DNA of 64,000 nt from Camellia lanceoleosa (taxonomy: Eukaryota > Streptophyta > Magnoliopsida > Ericales > Theaceae), in NCBI GenBank assembly GCA_025200525.1, contig CM045761.1, forward strand, positions 76,289,551-76,353,550. The letters run 5' to 3'. Under the pieces are notes generated by a model, which did no database searches, was not told the origin of the DNA, and saw only the letters and a list, made by a program, of their open reading frames with translations. Shown piece by piece: positions 12,340 to 23,235 of the stretch. Both the position numbers and the translations under genes were made by a program. Numbering within the stretch: position 1 is the stretch's first letter; each line of letters begins with the position of its first letter.

Positions 12340-13488
12340 TTATTACTCTATTTTAATTACCTTTCAATTCTTTAATCAATTAATTCCAAAAGTGAGTTTA
12401 AGTTCTCTAAAGAAGAGAAGTGTCAAACCAAGAGTTGGCTTAAGGCATGAGAGAGATGTGATGCCGTTGATAATAAACCCCTAAAAGGGATTAAACCATT
12501 AAGCATGACAACCTCAATCTCAAGCTTAAAAGAATAATAGGTTTGAAACAATTCTCAAAGCAAAGCAAAAGCCAAGAAATGAGGGAGGTTGCAGAGGTGA
12601 TTAAAGGTGATCACAAGTAAGGAAAGCATGAAATAAATGTTATCAACTCAAATAGGATGGTGGCTAAGGCTTGAACCACCAAACCTATGAGGACAATTGC
12701 ACTACAAACATGTAATACAAAGTTGAAATGCAATGAACACTTAAAAACAGTCCTAAAACAGTGCTAAATAAGTCCTAAAACATACTGGAATTAAAACAAA
12801 AATAGCTAGAATAATAAGCTAAAACATAAAATATGCTAGGCTAGTAAACAAGACACAAGGAGAGGAGGCTAACCCGTTTAATTTTGGACTTCAAAACAAC
12901 ACTTTAGCCACTAAAATAACTCTGAAAATTAGCGTTTAAAAGCTCGAAAAAAAGATAGCATAGAGGTGGAAAACATAAGGGTAAAGGCCTTGAAAGCAAG
13001 GTGTAAAAAAGGGTGAACCACCCCACAACCCTTATTAGCCTTAAAGCACAAGTTTTAGCCCAAAAATACAGAGTTTATACAACCCAAAAATAGTGGGAAA
13101 ACAATAAAAAAAAAAACAGTGATTAAAGCAAGTAGAGAAGCAAAGATTTATACCTCTTGAAGAAGAGATCACTTTCAAACAACAAAACCACACTTGCACA
13201 CCCTCAAGAGTTTAAGATAGGCTCAAAGGTACCTCAGCTCAAAGATGGAGAGGTTTGGTTAAGAGTGTATAGGCAAATGTGTAAGAAATTTGTAAGAGAG
13301 AGAGAGAATTGTAGAGAGAGAGAAAATATTTTGCTTCAAAATTTTCTAACCCTCAAAGTAAGAGGGGAGGTCCTTTATTTATAGAAAAACATCACTCTTC
13401 CTCAAAATATCAATACATACACGTGTAAGAAGGTGCATATATCTGTCAGGCCTGCACTTGCTTGAGAAAAATATCTGCAAAACACACT

Positions 13489-13543
13489 TGTGGCTGGCAA
13501 GCAGAAGCAGTGGCCGCCAGTCAATAGAGGGGGCCAGCAGGGT
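13489..13543 (-). repeat. Short GGCC-type motif array upstream of the LTR TATA box
   Basis: Three loose units (TGTGGCTGGCAAGC, AGTGGCCGCCAGTC, GGGGCCAGCAGGG). This is the counterpart of the array at 4921-5034. Confidence 0.5.
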
Positions 13544-13739
13544 ACAAGAGGTTGCAGGCTTGAAAAACTCTGGTTTTGGCCCAAAAAATAAAGCAACAGG
13601 TGTGTAGGGTTTGAAGGCTCAAAGTTGTGGCGTTCTACTGAGGACTTTCGAGCACTTAACAAGCATACACACATTCATCATTGGGTGTGCAAATGGTGAC
13701 GTCCAACTCGTAAGGGCAGTCAAAAATGGGATGTCTATA

Positions 13740-14439
13740 TATAGCATCTCTATTCAATTAACCTAACAATACATTATCATCTGTTTAAGCATTGTTTAGT
13801 CACATTCGTTGACCAAACTTTTTTGAAACTTGTCATCAAAGTGCTCGGAATATTCTCACAGTTCCAATGCCACCAACTTCATCACCAAAAACCCTCTCAC
13901 GCACTCTCACGTACCACCTTTGGCATCTGTGCGTCACCAGTTTTTGCCATCACTTTCACATGTGCCATCACGTGTGCACTAGTCTAGCACTCTGTGTTGC
14001 TGACGTCATCCTAGTGTGCGCTCTTATAGCCTTCTATGTTACTAACATCAACCCTAGCCGCTCCAGCCGTCTCCACCGCATAATTCTAGCCTAGCCACTC
14101 CAGTCGTTGACCTTATTCTACGTTAGCCCTATCTAACGTCAGCCTTCGTGCTCGTGTGCATGTCATCGCTAATTTTAGTCTCACGAGCTCCTACACCTCA
14201 TTTGCTACCGTGCATTGTGCATGCCCTTTTGCTATTACTCGTCGCACACGCTGACGCTAGCCCTACATGTTGCTGACGTCATCATTTGGCTTATTCATCT
14301 ACTGATCTATTTCTTTTGCTCTTTTTTTGTGCCAACTCAACTGCTACATAGTTATTTTCGAAGTTCTAGATTCATTGGGATACTCTATTTCACCCAATTC
14401 TACTCTGATGCCATTGGGTTTTTTTTTTTTTTAATTCAT
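13740..14439. other. No gene seen
   Basis: C/T-rich spacer between the gypsy LTR and a copia remnant. GCTGACGTCATC occurs at about 13999 and again at about 14271. The open frames here have no recognisable protein features. Confidence 0.5.
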
Positions 14440-15070
14440 ACTTTGATCAGCCCATGGATTATTTCGATAGTTCTCCTCTATACGATGGCTCTTTTGGATC
14501 CTCTGTTAGCTAGTATCACTTTTCAGCTTTGTTTGCTTCTGCTGCTGTTGCACCTACCTCATCTTCCCCTCGTGTACTAACCTACACTCTTCATGATATT
14601 GAAGCTATTGTGAAAAATGTTTTTTTTTTTTTACTTCTAGTACACCCTCTATTGCTTTCTTCATCACTCTAGGTACCTCTTCATGGTATTTTGATTTGGC
14701 TTATTGAAACCACATGACCTCTGGCCCTACACTTTTTTCCTCCACTGCATGTCCTTCTAATTTACCTACCATTTACATTGCTAGTGGTTCTCAAATGCAT
14801 GATAGTCATATATGCCATATTTTCACCTCTGATGTCTCTCTCTCTCTGCCTCACACTTATCTAATTCTTAACCTTACACTTAATCTTATTTCTATTAGGT
14901 AACTCTGTGATCTTGGTCTCACTGTTCTATTTTCTCTAACTAGTTGGGTTGTGCAGGATCCAAAGATGAGACAAACTCTTGGGATAGGTTGAAGGCATGG
15001 TCATCTGTATGAGCTCATCTATCTTCGCATTCCCTTATCCAATCCTTCCGTTGTTTAGACTGCTGCTCTT
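14440..15070 (+). pseudogene. Ty1/copia gag-protease remnant
   Basis: The plus strand preserves pieces of a copia polyprotein around the protease: LTYTLHDIEAIVKNV (about 14575-14620), the protease signature region SSWYFDLA followed by NHMT (about 14674-14720), and the gag pre-integrase start SLPHTYLILNLTLNLIS (about 14845-14895) then LCDLGLTVLFS (about 14900). The catalytic D of the DSG/DSA motif is present but the next residue is L, and the motif is followed by a stop. Poly-T runs at 14419-14432 and 14621-14632 and further stops show it is dead. No LTRs belonging to it were found. It is a different copia lineage from the element at 20307-29470. Confidence 0.75.
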
Positions 15071-16493
15071 GCTACTACTATAACCACTAAACCACAGTTC
15101 GGTTTGGTTTAGAACTACAGATTTTACAAATATTATCATTATTCACAATATGATGACAAAATATTATTCACAACCTAAGAATTGTTTACATGATTGTTTA
15201 AAACTAGTTTTATTACTACCCAAAAATATACTTATAATAATAGAGAGTTATAATATATATATATATATATATTTGATATTAATAAAATATTTTAGTATTT
15301 TCATGTGGTAACAAATTATATATATAATCTAAACAGTTCGGTTGGTTCCAACTGGATTCGTAGCTATAAAATCACGGACCGAACTATGAAGTATAGTTTG
15401 CCTATTTTAAAAATCACAACCAAATTGTGCAATAAGAAAACAAAATCAAACCGTGCGGTTTGGTTTGGACCATACTGATTTATAATTTTTTTTATTTTTA
15501 TTCTCAACCCTAATATGATCTAATGATCCAAATTATTTTAAAATCATTCAATGACTAATAATTTATATGTATATTTTATATTTTATATATCTATATATAC
15601 AATTTGGGTTGTTTAGGTTATTTGGTGTCACTGTTGAAAGCCACTCAAATTTAACTCAGATTTTTGAATTTTGTTCATGCCCACACTAAATTCAAAAATA
15701 TATTGCCCAAATCAATGAAGGTACATTTTATTATTGTTTTCTTTATATTTTTTTAAATAATTATGATGTGGCATATTTTTTGACACAATTCTTGATAATT
15801 ATTTAGATAATTCTAGTTTGTGTGTATTTTTGTTTGAGTTTCATTTGGTTTTAGTGAAGTTTTTTATTTTATTTTATATTTTAGTTAATTTATTTAAAAA
15901 CAAATTGATTAAAACATTAAAAAAGTTCAATAAAGACAAATGAAAACTCGTCTAAAAATAGTTTTTGAAAAATTTTATTGTATTAATTTATTTTCAAAGC
16001 AGTAAAGCTATATCATATTAATTAATTAATTTTTTTTGAAAAATAAATTATGATTTGTCTAGTATTTTTTTAACATAACTCTTGATAATATTTTAGATAG
16101 TTTTAGAAGAACTTATAGTATATTGATATGATGTTTAGCTTTCGGTAGTATTATTTGTGTCTAGTTTACAAGAATTTTGCAAATAAATGTAATTTAAAAA
16201 ATTTATTAAAAGTTAAAGATAGTATCACGTGATAATATTTACTCCCCACCAATCACAAACTACTAACTTTTCATGTTGTCTTCCAAAATTTCAATATAAA
16301 TTGATGAATCCTTGTCAATCAAAATGGAAAAAGGCACCACCTTAGCTATACTCTCCCAAAATGAAAATATTGCTCGTGATTTAGGCCTTAAATAAGACAT
16401 ACCATACTATGCTACTTCTTGACATTTTTTTGTAGTGGTTGTACAAATACGATTCCTAACATTTAATAATTGTTACAAAAATTATTGTAGAAA
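15071..16493. other. AT-rich spacer, no gene seen
   Basis: Strongly AT-rich DNA with a (TA)n microsatellite at about 15253-15272. The segment GGTTTGGTTT occurs at about 15101 and 15460 with AACCGAACT and AACCAAATTG between, which may be the ends of a MITE-like insertion; exact termini and a TSD were not found. Confidence 0.5.
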
Positions 16494-16512
16494 TTAACAG
16501 TCTGAGTGATGC

Positions 16513-18543
16513 TGTAGCGATCCCAGTTTTGACCCGTCTCTTTGTGGTGTTCCAGGCTCGGGTTGGTATGATTTTGAACAGTGTTACGTATCTTAGTTCC
16601 TTGTATTCCCCTTATTTTGGTTATCGGGTTGTAGCGGTGTGTTTGGAACAGGTAATGTTTCATGTTTGTATCAGGTTATAACATATCTTTTATATTTTGC
16701 CACTTGACTATAAACAGATCGAAATTTACTGTCACCTTGAGGGTCCAGGCGGCGCCCTTGACGGGGTCGAGGTGCAGCGCTCCCGAAGCAAAAATGCAAA
16801 ACGTATTCGAAATTGCTTGTCCACTCGAGCGGCCGTTTATGCGCTTGAGCGGAGAATGTTTGATTCCAGAAGTTTGACCTATCTGCAAAACTACTGGGAA
16901 TGTGTATTTCACGCTCGAGTGAACCATGTTATATCAGTTCGTGAATCTGATATTTCAGATCATTTTTGTATATATCTCTCTCTCTAAAAACATTTCCTCT
17001 CCCTTCTCTCTACATTTCTCTACACAAACTAGATCAAAAACCATAATTTCTTAAGATCCATTTGAGTTTTACCATTGTTTCTTCATCAAAGTGGGTTATC
17101 ATCTCGAGGGTTTCTTTGTGTGTGGTGAAGATCGAGTTTAGGTATCGTTGATTTTGGGGTTTCATTTCTATTGTTCTTCAAACTTGAAGTAGAGATTTTC
17201 TTTGAGTTATATATATATATTTTTGCAAGATCTAGATGATTTTTGAAATCATCCTTTGATAGCTTTTGAAAATTGATTGTTGATTCAAGAAGTTGAGCAA
17301 CTTTGAAAGTGGGTTTGTCTCTTGTTCTTTTAAAATGATCTTATGGGTTTTGATCTTCGTTGATTGAAGAAAAGATGATTTTGGAAAGTTTTCTTTCAAA
17401 AGATTTGAGTTGTATAGTTTTGGTGAGAAAACCTAAAAATTGGAGATTTTTAAAAGAGATTGAAAATCCATGAATGATATTGTTATATTTATTTTGTGTG
17501 TCAAAATAAATGGATGTTTGGAAAATTTCTTATTTATATTTATATAAATGATGAATTTCATGGAATATGAGAATTGTTGTTCATTTTGGAAATTATTGTT
17601 CAAAACGTTGAAATAGTCTTGAAATAACTAATTGTTGAGGATACTTGAGAAAAGGGAATTGTGTTATTCCTTGGATGATAAATTGGAATAAAAGTATTTA
17701 TATTCATCTTGTGAAATTGGCATATCAATTCATTTGATTACATTAAACTTTGAAAGTTGATTTGAAAACTTGTATTCAACAAGTTTTCATGGAATGGTTT
17801 TGGGGTAAATACGTTGGTAAGTCTTGATAGGTGGTGTAGATGATATTGAATAAGTTGGCCTGAGAGTCTAGGGTGAAAGAACAAAAATCCGCGCGGATAG
17901 GTGTTGAGCCTTCCGATTAATACCGGTAAAAATGACAATTTGGTAGTACTCGTATAGTCTACTTGCAGACACCGACCTAGGGATTACCAGAGTTGTATTT
18001 ACCGTCCCTTGAATTAAATTGTTAAGTTTTGAACAATGGACATTTCATGGCATCATTGAGTGTGATGGTTTTCAAAAGATGAAGATATGATTTATTTGCA
18101 AAAAGACATAGCATGGCATGTGCATTCATCACTTGAGACTTGTATAAAATATATATACTTTGTTAAGGATTTCCTACTGGGCTTTATGCTCACCCTACGG
18201 GATCTTTGTGCAAGAAAAGATGTGGTGATTCTGCCTAACTAAAGGCAAGGAAATATGTGTTGAGAGTACAAGGCTCTCATTTTGCTGTAACTCTGTTTGT
18301 AAGCCAATGGCTGTATTTGTGTGGGTTTGAATAACCATTTTGTGTAACTAGGCCTAAGCCTTGGAAACTTGTAAACCCTTGGGGGTATCTATTTGTTTAT
18401 GTTATTTTGATTTGAAGTGAATGTATTATCGCCTGAAGACTATTTGTATCATGTAATGCAAGTGTGGGGATTTATTTTCAGTTTTACTTTAAACAACCAT
18501 GGTTATCGTATTATCATCTGGGTATAAAAATTGGGGCGTTACA
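16513..18543 (+). mobile_element. Solo LTR, 2031 bp, TSD GATGC
   Basis: It begins TGTAGCGATCCC and ends TTGGGGCGTTACA, flanked on both sides by GATGC (16508-16512 and 18544-18548), a perfect TSD. A TATA-like TGTATATA at about 16966 is followed by a CT-rich leader (16976-17025), which sets the plus orientation. The related copy at 23236-25092 lies in the opposite direction. It contains the block AAAATCCGCGCGGATAGGTG at about 17884, conserved in that copy and in the diverged DNA near 31420. Confidence 0.95.
16821..16920. repeat. CTCGAG palindrome cluster upstream of the TATA-like box
   Basis: CACTCGAGCGG at 16822-16832, GCGCTTGAGCGG at 16841-16852 and CGCTCGAGT at about 16912-16920. They lie about 50-150 bases before the TATA-like sequence of this LTR. 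The motif equals the one repeated in the solo LTR at 9967-12339. Confidence 0.8.
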
Positions 18544-19860
18544 GATGCTGATGTGAAGAAGATTGTAGGTTTGTTGCAAGGCAAAAAAATAGTAATGACA
18601 ATTTGTTAGATAAATGCTTTATACAATAATTATGCATTACAAATGGGATTTAGTATTCAGAAAGGAAAACCGAGATATTATAGTGGATCAAAGAACATAA
18701 GGCAAAGTAAATTATTATGTTCTAAAGTAGATGAAGACCCATGTGAAAGAGAAAAATTTGAACAAGCTAGAGATTATAACTAGTTGCAAAGAATTTATTC
18801 ATTTTACTATTGAAGGTGGAATTTGGAGGGTTACTGCCTTTAATCCTAAACATAATCATGAACTTGCATTACAATCAGAGAGACATTTGCTACGTTCTAC
18901 TCATCACATTTCAAAATATAAGGTAGGTGTGATTGATTCTATGGTAAGTGCGGGTATAAGCACAAAGAATGCTTATTCATATCTGATAGAAAAAGTTAGA
19001 GGTGGAGAAAATGTTATAATTATGTGAATAAGAAGAAGATGGCAATGATTAGTGCTGGAGATGCTCCAAGCTTATTGAATCATTTTAAGCAAAAGCATAC
19101 AGAAGATCCTATGTTCTTTTTCACATTTCAAGTAGATTAAGAAAATCGTATGACTAAGTTTCTCTAGAGAGATGGGAGATTAAGGGTCGATTATGATTTG
19201 GAGATGTGGTTATATTCAATACCACCCATCACACTAATAAGTATAATTTGATTTGTGCTCCATTTGTTTGCATTAACCACCATTGGAAAAATGGGATGTT
19301 TGGTTGTGCTTTCCTTTTGGATAGAACACCACTGATTCATTTATATGGTTGTTTAAATCATTTTTATGATCAATGGAAATTGGTCTCCAGTAACAGTTTT
19401 TACTGATTAAGATCAAGCCTTGTATAATGCTATTGAGGCAGTGTTTCCAAATACACATCATCGACTATGTTTATTATATATTTCAAAAAATGCCCCTTCT
19501 CATTTGAGGGAGTTAAATACTAACACAAAGTTCAAGTACTTTTTCAACAAGTGTCAAAAATATTTGTGATTATGCACTATAATTTCAACAATCATGGGAT
19601 AAAATGATACAAAAATTTAGTCTGGAGAGTCATCGGTGGCTTAATATGATGTACAAGATTCGACACAAGTGGAGCATTATATTCACTAAGAATAGTTTCA
19701 CCGTTGAATTTAAAACTTCTTCAAGGAGTGAGAGTACAAACAATATTTTGAATAGCATAGCTGGTAAAACAACTAGTCCTATTATGTATGTTACTGAATA
19801 TGACAATTTAGTGGTATAGTTATACGTTGTTTAGAGTGGGTTTCGTAAGATGTGAAAAAA

Positions 19861-20301
19861 ATGAATGCATGTGAAGGAAAATAATAAATGATAACAAATT
19901 TGGGCAATTTGAAAGGGAAAAAAAGGTTGAGGGATAATGTGTAGGGGTAGAGGTGTAAGAAACATAGATAAAACTGAATCAATCGACCAAAATCGATTGA
20001 AATTTTGATTTTCAGTATTTTCATAACTTGCATTCTATACTAGTTTTGAAATTTTTTATATCGATGTAAACCAAACTGATCAAATACTATATTTAAATGA
20101 GTTTATACTTTAATCCTTTGAGCATTAGAAGATATATGACAAATATAATACACTTTTTGTGATAAAAACTTAGGGAAAAGATATTTATAGAACAACTCCT
20201 ACTTTTTCTCCATTTATTTTTAATGTGAAATTCTACAAGTTTTTATAAAACCCTTTAAAACCTCATCTAAATCTCTTCTTTATATTAAATTGACAAAACT
20301 G
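19861..20301. other. No gene seen
   Basis: AT-rich DNA between the FAR1-like pseudogene and the copia element. Nothing recognisable. Confidence 0.5.
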
Positions 20302-20306
20302 AAACG

Positions 20307-21423
20307 TATTGGAAAATTGGTTTTACATATGCTTATTTTGGGCCATCTTTGAGCCCAAAATTGAGTGGGCCCCAAACATCTTCTGGGGTGGGTTCAAAGA
20401 GGTGACGTATTCCTTGCCGCATGGCGAATCACACGATGAAGACGCTTCGTTAAAACCATTTATGAGTGAATGAGAAGTTGACATCGTTTTCGGGTTCGTG
20501 GAATGGACAATTAAAGAAGTAAATGTGGGTTTCCTTAAATTGGGTTATCCCACATTGAAACTTTAAGAGCTTTTGTGGGTATATAAGCTCTTGGTGTACT
20601 AACTTAAGTTGGGCTCCAAGGGGCACCCCAAGTTTGTAGAAGGGATGAGTTATGGACAAATGGAACCTTGGCTCAAACCACCATCACACGCGCCGTCGCG
20701 GCCGGCCGAGCTGAGCCGTGCCGGGCGCGAGTGTGGATTGGGGATCGGGTCAGCTCTAGTATTAATTTTTTGGACAAAATTTATTTGAATTTTTTTCAGA
20801 AATTCTTACTAAAATTAAATTCCAATTTTGTGCCAAAATTGAAATTAATTTTCTGTCCAAAATTTGCCTCATTCAGTCCGAATTCCCTACAACATCTGCT
20901 GAACAGATTCATAACTGTCCAGACAGATTCAAAATCTGGACAATTTATTTAACTACAGTAGTTATCTGTTTGAATTTCAAACTATATCTGTTCAAAATAG
21001 TGCACCTGTTCCATATCTGTACCAGTTTGAAATTAACACATGTTTAGGTCTATAAAACCATATCTGTTCTAGCATTTTTTCACATTCGAAAAATAGTCTA
21101 AAAATTATATTTTTGCTGTCCAATTTTCTGCTCTGTTGCATATTTCCTTCATATTAGTTTTTAGGAAAACTAAAGAGAGTATAAAGCACAAGGTTCTAGT
21201 TCGCCGATACAAATTTATGAAGATCATTATATCCTGGGAAATAGACGCCATTAATCTGTAAGCACCGTAGCGGGGCGAATCTGTCTTAAGGACAGAGTGT
21301 CACACATTCGACTTGGTCTTTAAATATTCATTCAGTTCGGTAAAAATAAATTTGGTATGTAATTTATTTTATTTGTTTTATTTGTTTCAATTTATTTATT
21401 TTTCACATAAGATTGTTTCAACA
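20307..21423 (+). repeat. 5' LTR of the copia element
   Basis: It starts TATTGG (decayed from TGTTGG in the 3' LTR) and ends GTTTCAACA. It carries the TATA box TATATAAG at 20580-20587 and a GC-rich stretch at about 20690-20740. Length 1117 bp against 1183 bp for the 3' LTR; part of the difference is a block of about 30 bases around 28905-28935 missing here. Confidence 0.95.
20580..20587 (+). promoter_or_regulatory. Copia LTR TATA box
   Basis: TATATAAG, identical in the 3' LTR at 28563-28570. It is inside a well conserved block of the LTR and marks the probable U3/R boundary about 30 bases further on. Confidence 0.65.
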
Positions 21424-21951
21424 ATCTTAAGACAAATTCAAATTATTCTGTTTACAGAATTTTTCGTTTATTTTCCTTTTTCTTTCTTCTTCATATAGAT
21501 TCTCTGTGATTTTACAAAATAATATTCTGGTTGGAAAACAAATAGTAGTAATATACTGTTTGACAGATAGTAGTAATATACTGTCTATTTTCTTTGACAA
21601 CTAGTAGTAATATAATGGTGTCATTAACAATTCAGAATATTTATTTATGGAATTTTGTCAGAAATTAATTTTGATTTTCAGAAATTATTTTCTGAGTATT
21701 CATTAATTAAAATTATGTTTCAGTATTTTAATTATTGAAGTGTTACAGAAATTTAATTTTCTGCGTGGAATTAATTTGGTTAAATAAATTTTATTTTTTA
21801 AATTAATTGGAAATAAAGTTACAATCTTATTTATTTTATTTTTACAAAATTTAATTCTATGAATTTGGATTAATTTTCTGTATAGTATAAAATTATAATT
21901 ATAATTTTGTTTTATAATTTATAATTCATAACTACTGAAACAAATGCTCAA
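21424..21951 (+). other. Copia leader; no standard PBS seen
   Basis: AT-rich untranslated leader. Directly after the LTR the sequence is ATCTTAAGACAAATTC. The initiator-Met PBS that copia elements usually carry (TGGTATCAGAGC) is not there or nearby. The short unit ATAGTAGTAATATACTGT recurs at 21541-21620. Confidence 0.6.
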
Positions 21952-23235
21952 ATGAGTACTGGTATGGTGGCTGTAATTGCGCCAACCCCCTCTCCTGTTG
22001 TGATAGCATCAGTAAATCACGATGAGAAGGTAGAAAAGTTTGCAGGAACTGATTTTAAAAGATGGCAACATAAAATGTTGTTCTATCTTACAACTCTGAA
22101 CTTGAGAATGCTCCTACTTTGAACGAGGATGAAATTGACCGGCAAGTAATTGCTGCGGTCGTTGCCTGGAAACATGCTGATATCCTTTGCCAGAACTACA
22201 TCTTGAACAGACTTAACAAAACATTATACAACGTCTACAATCCTATCAAGACAGCAAAGGAATTTTGGGAATCTTTGGAGAAAAAGTACAAAACGAAAGA
22301 TGCTGGCTCAAAGAAATTTGTTGTTGGCAAATTCCTGGACTTTGTGATGGTTGATTCTAAGACTGTGATCAGCCAAGTTCAAGATCTCCAACTTATTCTG
22401 CATGACATTCATGCAAAAGGCATGTCTCTCAGTGAATTTTTCCAAGTTGCAGCCTTAATTGAGAAATTACCACAAGGATAAAAGGAATTCAAAAACTACC
22501 TCGAACACAAGCGCAAAGAAATGTCTTTAGAAGAATTAATTGTGCGTTTGAGGATTAAGGAGGACAACCGCAATTCTGAAAAGCGGGCTGGTAAGCATCC
22601 TATGGAGTTTAAGGCAAATGTGGTGGAACATGCTCCAAAAGCAAAAAAACAAAAGTTTTCTAAAGAAAGTTCATCACAAGGCTCTAAAGGAGGGGAAATT
22701 AAAAAGTACAAGTTTAATGGCAAGTGTTACATCTGTGACAAAGAGGGACATCAGGTCAAAGATTGTCTTAGCAAAGGCAAAAGCAAAAGAAGAACAAGCA
22801 AGAAGCCTACTTAAGCCCATATGACCGAAGTGGACAATCTTTTCAATAGTGTAGATGACATCAATCTTTCTACAATTGTTTCCGAGGCAAATATTGTCGG
22901 AAATCCTAAAGAATGGTGGGTGGACATGGTGCTACTCGCCACATTTGTGTCGACAAAAAGATGTTCACATCTTATTCTACAGTGGACAACGGTGAACAAC
23001 TTTTTATGGGCAACTCCTTAACTTCCAAAGTTGAAGGACAAGGGATGATTGTTCTAAAGACGACATCTGGAAAGGAACTCACTGTCAACAATGTGCTGCA
23101 TGTACCAGACATTTGCAAGAATCTTGTTTCCAGATCTTTGTTGAGTAAGAATGGGTTTAGGCTAGTGTTTGAGAGTGATAAATTTGTACTTACTAAGAAT
23201 AAGATGTATGTAGGAAAAGGTTACATGTCTGATGG
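21952..23235 (+). pseudogene. Copia gag and protease, broken
   Basis: ATG at 21952 opens gag (EKFAGTDFKRWQHKMLFYL at about 22030-22087). A small out-of-frame deletion near 22105 ends this frame; the next frame carries the gag core (AKEFWESLEKKYKTKDAG, 22252-22305). A stop at 22479 replaces a conserved W position. The CCHC zinc knuckle CYICDKEGHQVKDC is intact at 22725-22766. A stop lies at 22812. The protease begins WWVD; its catalytic Asp codon is 22923-22925, followed by a one-base deletion, and the second frame continues GATRHIC. The C-terminal part (NVLHVPDICKNLVSRSLL) runs to MSDG, where the solo LTR interrupts it. Gag packages RNA and the protease would cut the polyprotein; both are inactive here. 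Confidence 0.9.

Larger units (their letters stand above)
8075..13739 (-). repeat. Gypsy Tat/Ogre-like 5' LTR, interrupted by a solo LTR
   Basis: This is the 5' LTR of the gag-bearing unit. On the minus strand it starts at 13739 with TATAGACATCCC, a decayed form of the TGTAGACACCCC seen at 5229, and ends at about 8075. After removing the inserted solo LTR (9967-12339, plus one TSD copy) it is about 3.3 kb, against 3.9 kb for the partner LTR. The start, TATA region, both motif arrays and the end all correspond. No coding potential was found in either arm. Confidence 0.75.
16494..19860 (+). pseudogene. FAR1/FHY3-like MULE transposase pseudogene, split by a solo LTR
   Basis: The reading frame around LSDAD (16500-16512) is cut by the LTR at 16513-18543 and resumes as DADVKKIVGLLQG. 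Then come the FAR1 DNA-binding domain (YNNYALQMGFSIQKGKPRYY, 18622-18680; AFNPKHNHELALQSERH, 18837-18890), SMVSAGISTKNAYSYL (about 18937-18985), and the MULE transposase domain (VIFNTTHHTNKYN, 19209-19245; HHWKNGMFGCAFLLD; FTDxDQAL, about 19402; FPNTHHRLCL, 19444-19475). In the family the first catalytic residue lies in a FDTT/FDST motif; here it is FNTT (codon 19218-19220), so that Asp is lost. Many stops and frameshifts follow. FRS proteins are domesticated MULE transposases acting as transcription factors; which of the two this was cannot be told. No SWIM domain is seen at the 3' end. Confidence 0.85.

Noticed and set aside
14215..14580. Hydrophobic 121-aa frame resembling a membrane protein
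   Set aside because: It comes from T-rich DNA and overlaps, in another frame, the recognisable copia remnant.
15090..15490. MITE suggested by GGTTTGGTTT and AACCGAACT words
   Set aside because: The words are not placed as a clean inverted pair and no TSD could be assigned.
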